NCBI RefSeq assembly: GCF_041893525.1
Contig: NZ_CP169068.1
Source of the DNA: Phaeobacter bryozoorum
GTDB taxonomy: Bacteria; Pseudomonadota; Alphaproteobacteria; Rhodobacterales; Rhodobacteraceae
Reading direction: 5' to 3' (one strand)
Length of the DNA stretch: 64,000 nt
In this document: piece by piece, positions 7,696-16,752 of the stretch
Position numbering within the stretch: the stretch's first letter is position 1
Layout of the letters: every line of letters starts with the position of its first letter
Notes under the pieces: generated by a model
What the model was told of the DNA's origin: nothing
Seen by the model: the letters and a program-made list of their open reading frames with translations, nothing else
Databases searched by the model: none
Made by a program: the position numbers and the translations under genes

Positions 7696-8898
7696 ATGCT
7701 GGCGAACAAACGTATTCTCCTGATCATCGGTGGCGGGATTGCCGCCTATAAATCGCTGGAGCTGATCCGCCGCCTGCAGGATCAGGGCGCCGAGGTGGTG
7801 CCGGTCCTGACCAAGGCGGGCGAGGAATTTGTAACTCCGCTGTCCGTTTCGGCGCTGGCCGGGCAGGCGGTGCACCGCGATCTCTTTGACCTCACCGCCG
7901 AGGCGGAGATGGGTCATATCCAGCTGTCGCGCAGTGCGGATCTACTGGTGGTGGCCCCGGCCACGGCGGATCTGATGGCGAAGATGGCCCATGGTCACGC
8001 CAATGATCTGGCCTCGACCCTGCTGCTGGCCACAGATACTCCGGTGCTGCTGGCTCCTGCGATGAATGTGCGCATGTGGCAGCACCCCGCGACCCAGCGC
8101 AATCTGGCAAGCCTGATGGCGGATGGTGTGTCCTGCGTCGGCCCGGATGAGGGCGGCATGGCCTGCGGCGAATTTGGTCCCGGCCGTCTGGCGGAACCGG
8201 ACGCCATTGTTGCCGCCATTGCCGCGAAACTGTCCGATGGGCCGCTCAAGGGGCGGCGCATCGTCGTGACCTCCGGCCCGACGCATGAGCCGATCGACCC
8301 GGTGCGCTACATCGCCAACCGATCGTCGGGCGCGCAGGGGACAGCGCTGGCCCGTGCTCTGCGCGATCTGGGCGCTGAAGTGGTCTTCATCACGGGCCCG
8401 GCCAGCGTTGCGCCGCCCGATGGCGTCGAAGTGGTGGCCGTTGAGACCGCGCGGGAGATGGCCGAGGCGGTGTCAGCGGCGCTACCCGCAGATGCCGGTG
8501 TCTTTGCCGCGGCGGTTGCCGACTGGCGTGTGACCAGCGCATCGGATCGCAAGCTGAAGAAATCCAAGGATGGGCTGCCGGTGATGGAATTTGCCGAGAA
8601 CCCCGACATTCTCAAGACCGTGTCGCGGCTGGAGCAGGGGCGACCGGGACTTGTCGTCGGCTTTGCGGCGGAGACCAATGATGTGGTTGACAATGCCACC
8701 GCCAAACGCCTGCGCAAGGGCTGCGACTGGATTGTCGCCAATGACGTCTCCCCGGCAACCGGTATCATGGGCGGCCGTGAGAACGCGGTGATCCTGATCT
8801 CCGATGCAGGCGCCGAAAGCTGGCCGCGCATGGACAAGGACGCGGTTGCCCGCAAGCTGGCCGACCGCATTGCACAGGCGCTGGCGGAGACGGGCTGA
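7696..8898 (+). CDS. coaBC: Bifunctional phosphopantothenoylcysteine decarboxylase / phosphopantothenate-cysteine ligase
   Basis: 400-residue fused CoaB-CoaC enzyme of coenzyme A synthesis. The N-terminal flavoprotein decarboxylase half shows GGGIAAYKS, the active-site His74 in EMGHIQLSR, PAMN at 121-124 and the Cys157 loop GGMACGEFGPG. The C-terminal ligase half begins near VVTSGPTHEPIDPVRYI and contains AAAVADWR and the KLKK segment. Length and domain order match E. coli Dfp. It is followed at 42 bases by dut, an arrangement that also occurs in E. coli. Confidence 0.96.
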   Translation: MLANKRILLIIGGGIAAYKSLELIRRLQDQGAEVVPVLTKAGEEFVTPLSVSALAGQAVHRDLFDLTAEAEMGHIQLSRSADLLVVAPATADLMAKMAHGHANDLASTLLLATDTPVLLAPAMNVRMWQHPATQRNLASLMADGVSCVGPDEGGMACGEFGPGRLAEPDAIVAAIAAKLSDGPLKGRRIVVTSGPTHEPIDPVRYIANRSSGAQGTALARALRDLGAEVVFITGPASVAPPDGVEVVAVETAREMAEAVSAALPADAGVFAAAVADWRVTSASDRKLKKSKDGLPVMEFAENPDILKTVSRLEQGRPGLVVGFAAETNDVVDNATAKRLRKGCDWIVANDVSPATGIMGGRENAVILISDAGAESWPRMDKDAVARKLADRIAQALAETG

Positions 8899-8940
8899 AC
8901 AGCGCCGCAGAGGACGAAACCAAGAGGGATCAGGCAGAGA

Positions 8941-9396
8941 ATGGTCGATATCCGTATCACATATGACGAAGGCGCAGACCGGGAGGTGCCGCTGCCCGCC
9001 TATCAGACCAGCGGCGCGGCAGGCGCCGATCTGCGCGCCAATCTGCCGGATCGCGCCAGCCTGACGCTTGCCCCCGGTGCCCGCGCGCTGGTGCCCACGG
9101 GCCTGCGGCTGGCGATCCCCGAGGGCTATGAGGTGCAGATCCGCCCGCGCTCGGGTCTGGCGCTGAAACATGGCATCACCCTGCCCAATACCCCCGGAAC
9201 CATCGACAGCGACTATCGTGGTCCGCTTGGGGTGATTGTGATGAATGCCGGTGAGGCCGCGTTTGACATCGCCCATGGGGACCGCATTGCGCAGATGGTG
9301 GTGGCACCGGTGCTGCGGGCGGAGTTCCAGCTGGTCGAAACGCTGGATGAGACGCCGCGCGGGTCTGGCGGTTTCGGCTCGACGGGGCAGGGCTGA
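8941..9396 (+). CDS. dut: dUTP diphosphatase (dUTPase)
   Basis: 151-residue trimeric dUTPase that hydrolyses dUTP to dUMP, limiting uracil in DNA and feeding dTMP synthesis. All five family motifs are present: AGADLRA (27-33), RSGLALKHG (70-78), GTIDSDYRG (86-94), GDRIAQMV (113-120) and the Gly-rich tail RGSGGFGSTG (140-149). It lies between coaBC and the MoeB-like gene; the stop overlaps the next ATG (TGATG). Confidence 0.97.
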   Translation: MVDIRITYDEGADREVPLPAYQTSGAAGADLRANLPDRASLTLAPGARALVPTGLRLAIPEGYEVQIRPRSGLALKHGITLPNTPGTIDSDYRGPLGVIVMNAGEAAFDIAHGDRIAQMVVAPVLRAEFQLVETLDETPRGSGGFGSTGQG

Positions 9397-10502
9397 TGCT
9401 GTCGATCCTTGTCCTTGCAGCATTGATCTGGTGGGGCGGCCAATTCCTGGGGCTGGGACGCCGTTTGCGGTTCAGCCTGTTGGCATTGCTCTATGGTGCG
9501 ATCCTGACGCTGCATCTGACCCTGCCTGCGACCGCGCCGCTGCGGCTGGCCACCGGGGAAACCGCCGCCCCCTGGCTGATGCTGGCGGGGGCCGTGGCGC
9601 TGGTGCTGGGCTACCGTCAGGGGCTGCGTGTCCTGCGCAATCGGGCGCAGCCGGAGGCGGCCGACAGTGAGGCGACCCCGCCCCGGTCGCAGAAATTCTC
9701 CGAGACAGAGCTGGAACGCTACGCCCGCCATATTGTCCTGCGCGAGCTGGGTGGCCCCGGGCAGAAAAAACTGCGCAACGCCCGCGTGCTGGTGATCGGA
9801 GCCGGTGGTCTGGGCGCGCCTGCGCTGCAATATCTGGCCGCCGCTGGCGTCGGCACCATCGGCGTCATCGACGATGATCTGGTGGAGAACGCCAATCTGC
9901 AACGGCAGGTCATTCACCGCGATGATGATATCGGGCGGCCCAAGGTGTTTTCGGCGCAGGCCGCGATGGTGGCGCAGAACCCCTATGTGGAGGTGCGCCC
10001 CTATCATCGCCGCCTGGATGCCGAGATCGCGGCGGATCTTTTTGCCGATTACGATCTGATTCTCGACGGCACCGACAACTTCGAAACCCGCTATCTGGCC
10101 AATCGCACGGCGGTGGCGCTGGGCAAGCCGTTGATTTCAGGCGCGCTGTCGCAGTGGGAGGGGCAGATCTCGCTGTTCCAGCCCTCGGTCAGCGGCCCCT
10201 GCTATCAGTGCATCTTTCCCGAAGCACCGGCGGCCGGGCTGGCGCCCAGCTGTTCCGAGGCCGGGGTGGTCGGGCCGCTGCCCGGTGTCATCGGCGCGAT
10301 GATGGCGCTGGAGGCGGTGAAGGCGCTGACCGGTGCCGGTGCGGTGCTGCGTGGTGAGATGCTGATCTATGACGGCCTTTATGCCGAAAGCCGCAAGATC
10401 ACCCTGCGCGGCCAGCCCGATTGCCCGATCTGTGCCGGTGGCGCCGATGCCGGCGTGGAGCCTGACGCGGCGCTCCTCGGCAGGCGCGCGGAGGGGGTCT
10501 GA
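9396..10502 (+). CDS. Membrane-anchored MoeB/ThiF/HesA-family adenylyltransferase
   Basis: 368 residues. The N-terminal ~80 residues hold two to three hydrophobic segments (about 1-20, 24-44, 57-75), then an E1-like domain begins at ERYARHIVLRELG. Visible features are the nucleotide loop GAGGLG (135-140), the DGTDNFETR block (224-232), zinc-binding CxxC pairs at Cys269/Cys272 and Cys343/Cys346, and Cys286 in the position of the family's reactive cysteine. It should adenylate the C-terminus of a small sulfur-carrier protein (MoaD or ThiS) for molybdopterin or thiamin synthesis. The membrane extension is absent from E. coli MoeB and ThiF. No partner gene is adjacent; it is coupled to dut. Confidence 0.85.
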   Translation: MLSILVLAALIWWGGQFLGLGRRLRFSLLALLYGAILTLHLTLPATAPLRLATGETAAPWLMLAGAVALVLGYRQGLRVLRNRAQPEAADSEATPPRSQKFSETELERYARHIVLRELGGPGQKKLRNARVLVIGAGGLGAPALQYLAAAGVGTIGVIDDDLVENANLQRQVIHRDDDIGRPKVFSAQAAMVAQNPYVEVRPYHRRLDAEIAADLFADYDLILDGTDNFETRYLANRTAVALGKPLISGALSQWEGQISLFQPSVSGPCYQCIFPEAPAAGLAPSCSEAGVVGPLPGVIGAMMALEAVKALTGAGAVLRGEMLIYDGLYAESRKITLRGQPDCPICAGGADAGVEPDAALLGRRAEGV

Positions 10503-10551
10503 CGGAACCAGACGCAGCGATTGATCAATCAAAACCAAAGGGGAGGACAAA

Positions 10552-11364
10552 ATGACATTCAACATGACCCAGGGCGCGGTGAAAACCATCGCCGCTGCCG
10601 CAGGCCTGGCCCTGCTGTCTACCGCTGCCACGGCGGCGGATCTGCCGGACCTTGAGGGGCGCGAAGTGGTGGTCTCGGTGGAGAACGCCTATCCGCCGCT
10701 GCAATTTGTCGACCCTGCCAGCGGCACAGCCATCGGCTGGGAATATGACGCCATCGCGGAGATCGCCGAGCGGATCAACATCACAGTCGTCTATGAAACC
10801 ACCAGCTGGGACGCAATGATCCCGGCGGTGAGCGATGGTCAGTATGACATGGGCATGACCGGCATCACCATCCGCGACGACCGCAAGGAAAAAGTGGATT
10901 TCTCCGACAAATATCTGACCTCGCAGATGCGCATGATCGTGGCCGGGGATGAGAGCCGCTTTGACGATGCCGCCAGTTTTGCTGCCAATGCGGATCTTCT
11001 GGCCGGGGCCCAGCCCGGCACCACGCCGTTTTATGTGACCGTCTATGATATCCTTGACGGCGATGAGGCCAACCCGCGGATCAAGCTGTTTGAAACCTTT
11101 GGCGCGGCGATTCAGGCGCTGCGCACGGGCGATGTGGATCTGGCACTGTCGGACAGCACCGCCGCCAATGGCTATGTGCAGGCCTCGGACGGGGCGCTGA
11201 AGATCGTGGGCGAGCCGCTCGGGACCGAGGATTTCGGCTTCATCTTCCCCAAGGGCAGCGATCTGGTGGCGCCGATCAACGCCGCCATCGCCTCGATGGA
11301 GGCGGATGGCACGCTGGATGCGCTGAACACCAAGTGGTTCCTGGAGTATAAGCTGGGCGGCTGA
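10552..11364 (+). CDS. Amino-acid-type ABC transporter substrate-binding protein
   Basis: 270 residues with a clear Sec signal (1-29, ending STAATAA) and a type II periplasmic binding fold of the SBP_bac_3 family: VENAYPPLQFVD, GWEYDAIAEIAERI and YDMGMTGITIRDDRKEKVDFSDKY are typical of polar-amino-acid receptors. A strong ribosome site (AGGGGAGG) precedes ATG 10552. It is followed by a hairpin and then the permease gene, the usual arrangement for making excess binding protein. The ligand cannot be predicted from sequence alone. Confidence 0.9.
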   Translation: MTFNMTQGAVKTIAAAAGLALLSTAATAADLPDLEGREVVVSVENAYPPLQFVDPASGTAIGWEYDAIAEIAERINITVVYETTSWDAMIPAVSDGQYDMGMTGITIRDDRKEKVDFSDKYLTSQMRMIVAGDESRFDDAASFAANADLLAGAQPGTTPFYVTVYDILDGDEANPRIKLFETFGAAIQALRTGDVDLALSDSTAANGYVQASDGALKIVGEPLGTEDFGFIFPKGSDLVAPINAAIASMEADGTLDALNTKWFLEYKLGG

Positions 11365-11384
11365 CCCGGCGGCAGACTATGACC

Positions 11385-11410
11385 AATCCCCGGCCCTAGC
11401 GCCGGGGATT
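11385..11410 (+). terminator. Hairpin between binding protein and permease genes (partial terminator/mRNA stabiliser)
   Basis: Perfect 10-bp stem AATCCCCGGC/GCCGGGGATT at 11385-11394 and 11401-11410 with a 6-base loop. There is no long T run, so it is more likely an intercistronic processing or attenuation element that raises binding-protein mRNA relative to permease mRNA. Confidence 0.6.
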
Positions 11411-11429
11411 TCCACATCATGGGGCAGAG

Positions 11430-12263
11430 ATGAACGAGCAAGAGCCAAGACCGGGCAGGCAAAACCGTTGGGCGGACAGCAAAAAAGAAGATTTCCCATG
11501 GTGGCTGGCGGCGGTGATCCTGATCGGGGCGACGCTGATCTGGCGGGTGGTTTCGGATGATCTCTATCTCAATATCCTCAGCACCCTGATGCGTGGCGTC
11601 CAGCTGACGATCTTTGTCACGCTGGTGAGCTTTTTCCTGGCCTCTCTTCTGGGGCTTGGGCTGGCGCTGGCTGCGGGATCGCGCTGGCTGGTGATCCGGC
11701 AGGGTGCGCGGTTCTATATCGAGGTGGTGCGGGGCATCCCGATCATCGTACTGCTGCTTTACGTCGCCTTTGTGCTGGCGCCAGCGCTGGTGGAACTGCG
11801 CAACTGGATCGGCGCGCAGATCGGGTTGGATCCGATCCGTACCCGCAATTTCCCACTGCTGTGGCGGGCCGTTATCGCGCTGATGATCGCCTATTCCGCC
11901 TTTATTTCAGAGGTGTTCCGCGCCGGTCTGCAATCGGTGGATGCGGGCCAGATCGAGGCGGCCAAGGCGCTGGGTCTCAGCCGCTGGCACCGCTTTCGCT
12001 TTGTCGTGTTTCCGCAGGCGATCCGCACCATCCTGCCGCCGCTTGGCAATGATTTTGTGGCACTGGTAAAGGACAGTTCGCTGGTTTCTGTGCTGGGGGT
12101 CGCCGATGTCACCCAGCTGGGCAAGATCACGGCGGTGGGCAATTTCCGCTATTTCGAGACCTATAATGTGGTGGCGCTGATTTACCTCACGCTAACAATT
12201 GGCCTGTCGCTGGCGCTCAGGCGGTTTGAGAAACACCTGCGTCGCCGCGAGGAGCGCCGGTAG
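11430..12263 (+). CDS. Amino-acid ABC transporter permease (HisM/GlnP family)
   Basis: 277 residues with about five hydrophobic segments. The EAA loop that docks the ATPase is at the expected place: IEAAKALGLSRWHRFRFVVF followed by P-Q-A-I-R and LPPLGN. A cytoplasmic, charged N-terminal tail of ~25 residues precedes the first helix. The partner binding protein is directly upstream. No ATPase gene follows, since the next gene is a peptidase, so the system must borrow an ATP-binding subunit encoded elsewhere. Confidence 0.9.
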   Translation: MNEQEPRPGRQNRWADSKKEDFPWWLAAVILIGATLIWRVVSDDLYLNILSTLMRGVQLTIFVTLVSFFLASLLGLGLALAAGSRWLVIRQGARFYIEVVRGIPIIVLLLYVAFVLAPALVELRNWIGAQIGLDPIRTRNFPLLWRAVIALMIAYSAFISEVFRAGLQSVDAGQIEAAKALGLSRWHRFRFVVFPQAIRTILPPLGNDFVALVKDSSLVSVLGVADVTQLGKITAVGNFRYFETYNVVALIYLTLTIGLSLALRRFEKHLRRREERR

Positions 12264-12359
12264 CGGGCAGGCTCCGGCGGCAATCGGTGAAATTCTCTCG
12301 ACTGTGCCTCTGGACGGCGGGCAGGGGCGGGCATAGCTTCCTCACAAAGGAGATTTGCC

Positions 12360-14375
12360 ATGACCAATCCGCTGCTGTCCAACTGGGACACGCCGTTTGA
12401 AATTGCCCCCTTCGACCAGATCAAGGACAGTGATTTTGCCCCTGCGCTGGATGAGGCGCTGGCTGCGCATAAGGCGCAGATTGACGCCATTGCCGCCTCG
12501 GATGAGGCGCCGACATTTGCCAATGTGATCGAGGCGCTGGAAACCCCCTGCCGCGAGCTGGAGCAGGTTTTGTCGGTGTTCTACAGCGTGGCTGGTGCGG
12601 ACAGTAACTCCGAGCGCGAAGCGTTGCAGCGGGCGTTTTCCCCGAAGCTGGCGGCGCATTTTTCCGCCATCACCGCCAACAAGGCGCTTTATGCGCGCGT
12701 CAAATCGGTGTGGGATCAGCGCGATACGCTGGATCTGACCGAGGAACAGCAGCGCGTCCTGATGCTGACCCATCGCGGATTTGTACGCGGCGGTGCGGCG
12801 CTGGAAGGCGCGGATGACACCCGTATGCAGGAGATCAAATCCCGGCTCGCGACCCTTGGGACCGAGTTTACCCAGAACCTGCTGGCGGATGAACGCAGCT
12901 GGTATATGGAGCTCGGCGAAGAGGATCTGACCGGCCTGCCGCAATTTGTGGTCGATGCTGCCCGCGCGGCGGGCAAGGACAAGGGGCTGGAGGGGCCGGC
13001 GGTCACGCTGTCGCGCTCGCTCATCACTCCGTTTTTGCAATTCTCGCCCCGCCGCGACCTGCGCAAGACGGCGTTCGAGGCCTGGGCCGCGCGTGGTGCC
13101 AATGGCGGCGACAGCGACAACCGCAAGATTGCCGCCGAAATTCTGGCCCTGCGCGAAGAGCGGGCCAAGCTGCTTAGCTATGAGAATTTCGCGGCCTACA
13201 AGCTGGAGACCGAGATGGCCAAGACCCCGGCCGCGGTGCGCGATCTGCTGATGCAGGTCTGGGAACCGGCCAAGGCGCAGGCGGAAGCGGATGCCTGGGT
13301 GCTGACGAAGATGATGCAGGATGATGGCATCAACGGCGAGCTGGAGCCCTGGGACTGGCGCTATTACGCGGAGAAACGGCGCAAGGCAGAGCATGATCTG
13401 GATGAGGCGGAGCTGAAGCCATATTTCCAGCTGGATCGGATGATCGAGGCGTCGTTTGACTGCGCGACGCGGCTGTTCGGGCTGGAGTTCACGCCGCTTG
13501 ATGTGCCGCTCTATCACGAGGATTGCCGCGCCTGGGAGGTGACCCGCAATGGCGCGCATGTGGCCGTGTTCATTGGTGACTATTTCGCCCGCTCCTCCAA
13601 ACGCTCCGGTGCGTGGTGTTCGGCAATGCGCAGCCAGGCGAATTTCCCCAAGGTGCAGACACCGGTTGTGATCAACGTCTGCAACTTTGCCAAGGGGGAT
13701 CCGGCGCTCTTGTCTTATGATGATGCGCGCACGTTGTTCCACGAGTTCGGCCATGCGCTGCACCAGATGTTGTCGGATGTGAGTTACGAGAGCATCTCCG
13801 GCACCTCGGTGGCGCGCGATTTTGTCGAACTGCCCTCGCAGCTCTATGAGCACTGGCTGGATGTGCCGGAGGTTCTGGGCAAATTCGCCACCCACGCCGA
13901 AACCGGCAAACCGATGCCGGTGGAGATGCGCGACCGGGTGCTGGCGGCCTCGACCTTTGATATGGGGTTCCAGACGGTGGAATATGTGGCCTCTGCACTG
14001 GTGGATCTGGCATTTCACGACGGGCCTGCGCCGAAGGATCCGATGGCCAGACAGGCCGAGGTTCTGGCCGAGATCGGGATGCCGTCGGCGATCATCATGC
14101 GCCACGCCACCCCGCATTTCGCCCATGTGTTCTCGGGCGACGGCTATTCCTCGGGGTATTACAGCTACATGTGGTCGGAGGTGATGGACGCCGATGCCTT
14201 TGCCGCATTTGAGGAGGCGGGCGGTGCTTTTGACCCCGAACGCGCCAAGGCGCTGGAGGCGCATATCCTGTCGACCGGCGGCTCGCGCGATCCGGCGGAG
14301 CTGTACACGGCGTTCCGGGGCCGACTGCCCGGTGTCGATGCGTTGCTGAAGGGGCGGGGGCTGGCGGCAAAATAA
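12360..14375 (+). CDS. M3 family oligopeptidase (Dcp/OpdA-like)
   Basis: 671-residue thimet-type zinc metallopeptidase, close to E. coli OpdA/Dcp (~680). The catalytic HEFGH is at residues 461-465 with the third zinc ligand expected in the following FVELPSQLYEHW segment. No signal peptide is present, so it is cytoplasmic; such enzymes degrade short peptides and cleaved signal peptides, or act as dipeptidyl carboxypeptidase. An AAGGAG site precedes ATG 12360. It stands alone with its own terminator. Confidence 0.93.
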   Translation: MTNPLLSNWDTPFEIAPFDQIKDSDFAPALDEALAAHKAQIDAIAASDEAPTFANVIEALETPCRELEQVLSVFYSVAGADSNSEREALQRAFSPKLAAHFSAITANKALYARVKSVWDQRDTLDLTEEQQRVLMLTHRGFVRGGAALEGADDTRMQEIKSRLATLGTEFTQNLLADERSWYMELGEEDLTGLPQFVVDAARAAGKDKGLEGPAVTLSRSLITPFLQFSPRRDLRKTAFEAWAARGANGGDSDNRKIAAEILALREERAKLLSYENFAAYKLETEMAKTPAAVRDLLMQVWEPAKAQAEADAWVLTKMMQDDGINGELEPWDWRYYAEKRRKAEHDLDEAELKPYFQLDRMIEASFDCATRLFGLEFTPLDVPLYHEDCRAWEVTRNGAHVAVFIGDYFARSSKRSGAWCSAMRSQANFPKVQTPVVINVCNFAKGDPALLSYDDARTLFHEFGHALHQMLSDVSYESISGTSVARDFVELPSQLYEHWLDVPEVLGKFATHAETGKPMPVEMRDRVLAASTFDMGFQTVEYVASALVDLAFHDGPAPKDPMARQAEVLAEIGMPSAIIMRHATPHFAHVFSGDGYSSGYYSYMWSEVMDADAFAAFEEAGGAFDPERAKALEAHILSTGGSRDPAELYTAFRGRLPGVDALLKGRGLAAK

Positions 14376-14402
14376 TCCGCACACTGGTTTTTTCTGAAAT
14401 GT

Positions 14403-14440
14403 GAGAGGGCAGGTGCGATGCGTCTGCCCTCTCTCGTTTG
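14403..14440 (+). terminator. Terminator of the M3 peptidase gene
   Basis: 10-bp perfect stem GAGAGGGCAG/CTGCCCTCTC (14403-14412, 14424-14433), 11-base loop, followed by TCGTTTG. It lies 28 bases after the stop. Confidence 0.65.
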
Positions 14441-14485
14441 TGGTTGTGCCCCCGTGATCTGCGGTGAGGGGGGGCGCAGGCCTGC

Positions 14486-16171
14486 CTAGAACAGTTGCAG
14501 GTCTTTCTGACCGCTCTCAATCTCGCTGAAGCTCGGCATGTTCTGGATCGCCCAGGGCACCGGGGCGGCGCCGGGCATCGGCACTGTCGGTTTCATCGCC
14601 GCCGCCATGCCAAAGCTTGGCTGGTCCAGTTCGCCGCGGATGTCGCGCAGCAGGGTTTTGTGATCCGGCATTGACTTCAGGATGTTCGCCAGATCCACCT
14701 TCGCGCCCTTCCACCACTGGAACCAGATCGGTTTCTTCAATGGGCGCAGACGATCCCGGATGCCGGGGCCATAGCCGGTATCATAGACCTGTTTGCCCAG
14801 AAGCACGGTCTGGTAGACCCGGTAATCAAACAGGGTGGCAAATTCGATATCATGGGGCATCGGCAGGCGGTGCTGCCAGAGTTCAAGGTTCTCGGCTAGG
14901 CGATCCGGGATCTTCATCTCCGTGCGGGCGTCGATCCAGTATTGGTCATCGGTGCGGTTGCCGAGCCGGTAGTGCAGGCAGATGAATTCCAGCACCTCGT
15001 CATAGAGCTTGTCCATCTGCCGGTTGTATCGGCTGCGCAGGGAGGGGGCGATCTCGCGCGTTGGCAGATGTTCGGCAAACCAGCGCACGGCGTGGTCGAT
15101 CATGTGGATAGCGGTGCTTTCCAGCGGTTCGATAAACCCGCCGGCCAGACCAATGGCCAGACAGTTCTTGACCCAGGCATTGCGCACGCGTCCGATCCGC
15201 ATCGGGATCACCCGTGGCGTCGCCCCTTTGCCACTGTCCCCCAGCCATTCAAGGTATTCATCCGCCGCCTGATCATCGGTGCGATGGGCCGAGGAGAACA
15301 CATAGCCGGTGCCCACACGGTTGTAGAGCGGCACCCGCCACGTCCAGCCGGCCCCAAGGGCGGTGGAACGGGTCAGGCTTTCGATTTTTTCCGGGTCGGG
15401 ATGTTCAATCTGCAAGGCCATAGCGCGGTCATTGGGCAGGTAGTCGGAATAATCCATGAACGGCTCACCCAGCGCCTGATTGATGATCAGCCCGCGGAAA
15501 CCGGTGCAGTCGATGACCATTTCGATATCGTGGCGGCCGCGCTGTTCCAGCATCAGGTGGCTGACATTGCCCTGTTCATCCAGTTCGACCGATGTCACCT
15601 CGTCCTGAATATGCTCAACACCGCGTTTGGTGCAGACCCTGGTGAGCATGCCTGCAAATTTCACCGCGTCCAGATGATAGGCATAGCCGAACCGCTGTTC
15701 GAACTCCGGTTGGCCCAAGGGGCGTGCGCCCTTGCACAGGCGGCCCAGATCATCATGTGGCGCGATGGACTGGGTGAAATCCCGGTCGCCGTTGCCAAAG
15801 CGCAGGAAATATTCAGCGGCCTCCAGCCCCTCCAGCAGCTGACCATGGGCAAAGGGGTTCACATAGTCGATGCGATTGCCCTTCGGGTCCTTGTTCCAGT
15901 TGCAGAATTTCACACCGAGCTTGAAGGAGGCGTTGGTTTCGCGGAAGAAATTGCGTTCGGATATGCCCGCCTGACGAAGCGTCTTCGGCATCCGTGGCAC
16001 CGTTGCCTCTCCGACGCCGACCGTGGCGATATTTGGGCTTTCGATCAGGCAGATCCGCGGGCAGTCCTTTGGTGCCGAGGTGCGGGAGAATTCCGTCTCC
16101 AGGATCAGCGCCGTCATCCACCCCGCCGTGCCGCCGCCGACGATGGTGATCTTCCTTAAGCGATTGTTCAT
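14486..16171 (-). CDS. Flavin-dependent (tryptophan-type) halogenase homologue
   Basis: 561 residues of the tryptophan-halogenase family. The FAD-binding GGGTAG is at residues 12-17, a lysine aligns with PrnA Lys79 (Lys84 in SFKLG), the diagnostic WxWxIP-type motif is GWTWRVP at 275-281, and the catalytic glutamate is in FIEPLESTA (346-354, Glu351). In the halogenase signature Fx.Px.Sx.G the last Gly is Ala here, near where PrnA binds chloride. Such enzymes use FADH2 from a separate reductase to make HOX for halogenation. No flavin reductase, biosynthetic cluster or TonB receptor is adjacent, so the substrate is unknown; it could be inactive as a halogenase. Confidence 0.85.
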   Translation of the reverse strand: MNNRLRKITIVGGGTAGWMTALILETEFSRTSAPKDCPRICLIESPNIATVGVGEATVPRMPKTLRQAGISERNFFRETNASFKLGVKFCNWNKDPKGNRIDYVNPFAHGQLLEGLEAAEYFLRFGNGDRDFTQSIAPHDDLGRLCKGARPLGQPEFEQRFGYAYHLDAVKFAGMLTRVCTKRGVEHIQDEVTSVELDEQGNVSHLMLEQRGRHDIEMVIDCTGFRGLIINQALGEPFMDYSDYLPNDRAMALQIEHPDPEKIESLTRSTALGAGWTWRVPLYNRVGTGYVFSSAHRTDDQAADEYLEWLGDSGKGATPRVIPMRIGRVRNAWVKNCLAIGLAGGFIEPLESTAIHMIDHAVRWFAEHLPTREIAPSLRSRYNRQMDKLYDEVLEFICLHYRLGNRTDDQYWIDARTEMKIPDRLAENLELWQHRLPMPHDIEFATLFDYRVYQTVLLGKQVYDTGYGPGIRDRLRPLKKPIWFQWWKGAKVDLANILKSMPDHKTLLRDIRGELDQPSFGMAAAMKPTVPMPGAAPVPWAIQNMPSFSEIESGQKDLQLF

Positions 16172-16752
16172 CTAGTTCCGTCCCTGTTTTTATGTTTTTT
16201 GAAGAACCGTAGCGCAAGTTTCTCGCATTTGGCCAGCCATTATGGCGCTCAGCCGGTCTGGACGGGGCTGAGCGGACCCGACGTCGCGCTGATCGTGGTT
16301 TTGCGGGGACATGGCCGGGGGCGGATTGGGGCTGCACTATTTGGAAATTTCGATGATGATCGGTGCTGTGAAAACGTGGCCCGGCATGGTGCGTCGGGGT
16401 GGCTGTTGTCCAAACACGGGTCATCACCGGCGCGACCTGTGGTCGTCCGGGGGGTGCTGCCGTGCTGATCTGCCAGTCTTGGAACTGGGGACTTGTTCTG
16501 CAACCGGGCGGTTGCGGCATAAAGTGGACGGCGCCGCCACGGGGGCGGAGAGGGGCGGGTTGATGGCCCGCGTGCTCAAATTCTCTGCACAGCCTCACAC
16601 ACTGAGGCCCGGTTCCTGGTCGGAGCCGGGGTGCCAGACCCGGATCCTGCAATCGCGATTGCCCGAGAGACTAGCGCAAGGGTCTGAAACAATTCTGAGC
16701 GGGGCGGGCGGCAGGTTTGCTGGATGTTAAGAACTGCCGCCCACCTGGGTGA
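16172..16752. other. 581-bp region without a convincing gene
   Basis: Between the halogenase start and the ghrA end. Short frames exist on both strands, but none shows recognisable domain content or a good ribosome site. It presumably holds the promoter of the halogenase gene; no clear promoter or operator was identified. Confidence 0.5.

Noticed and set aside
12342..14384. 680-residue minus-strand frame opposite the M3 peptidase
   Set aside because: An antisense frame produced by high GC codon bias; the plus strand has all M3 motifs including HEFGH.
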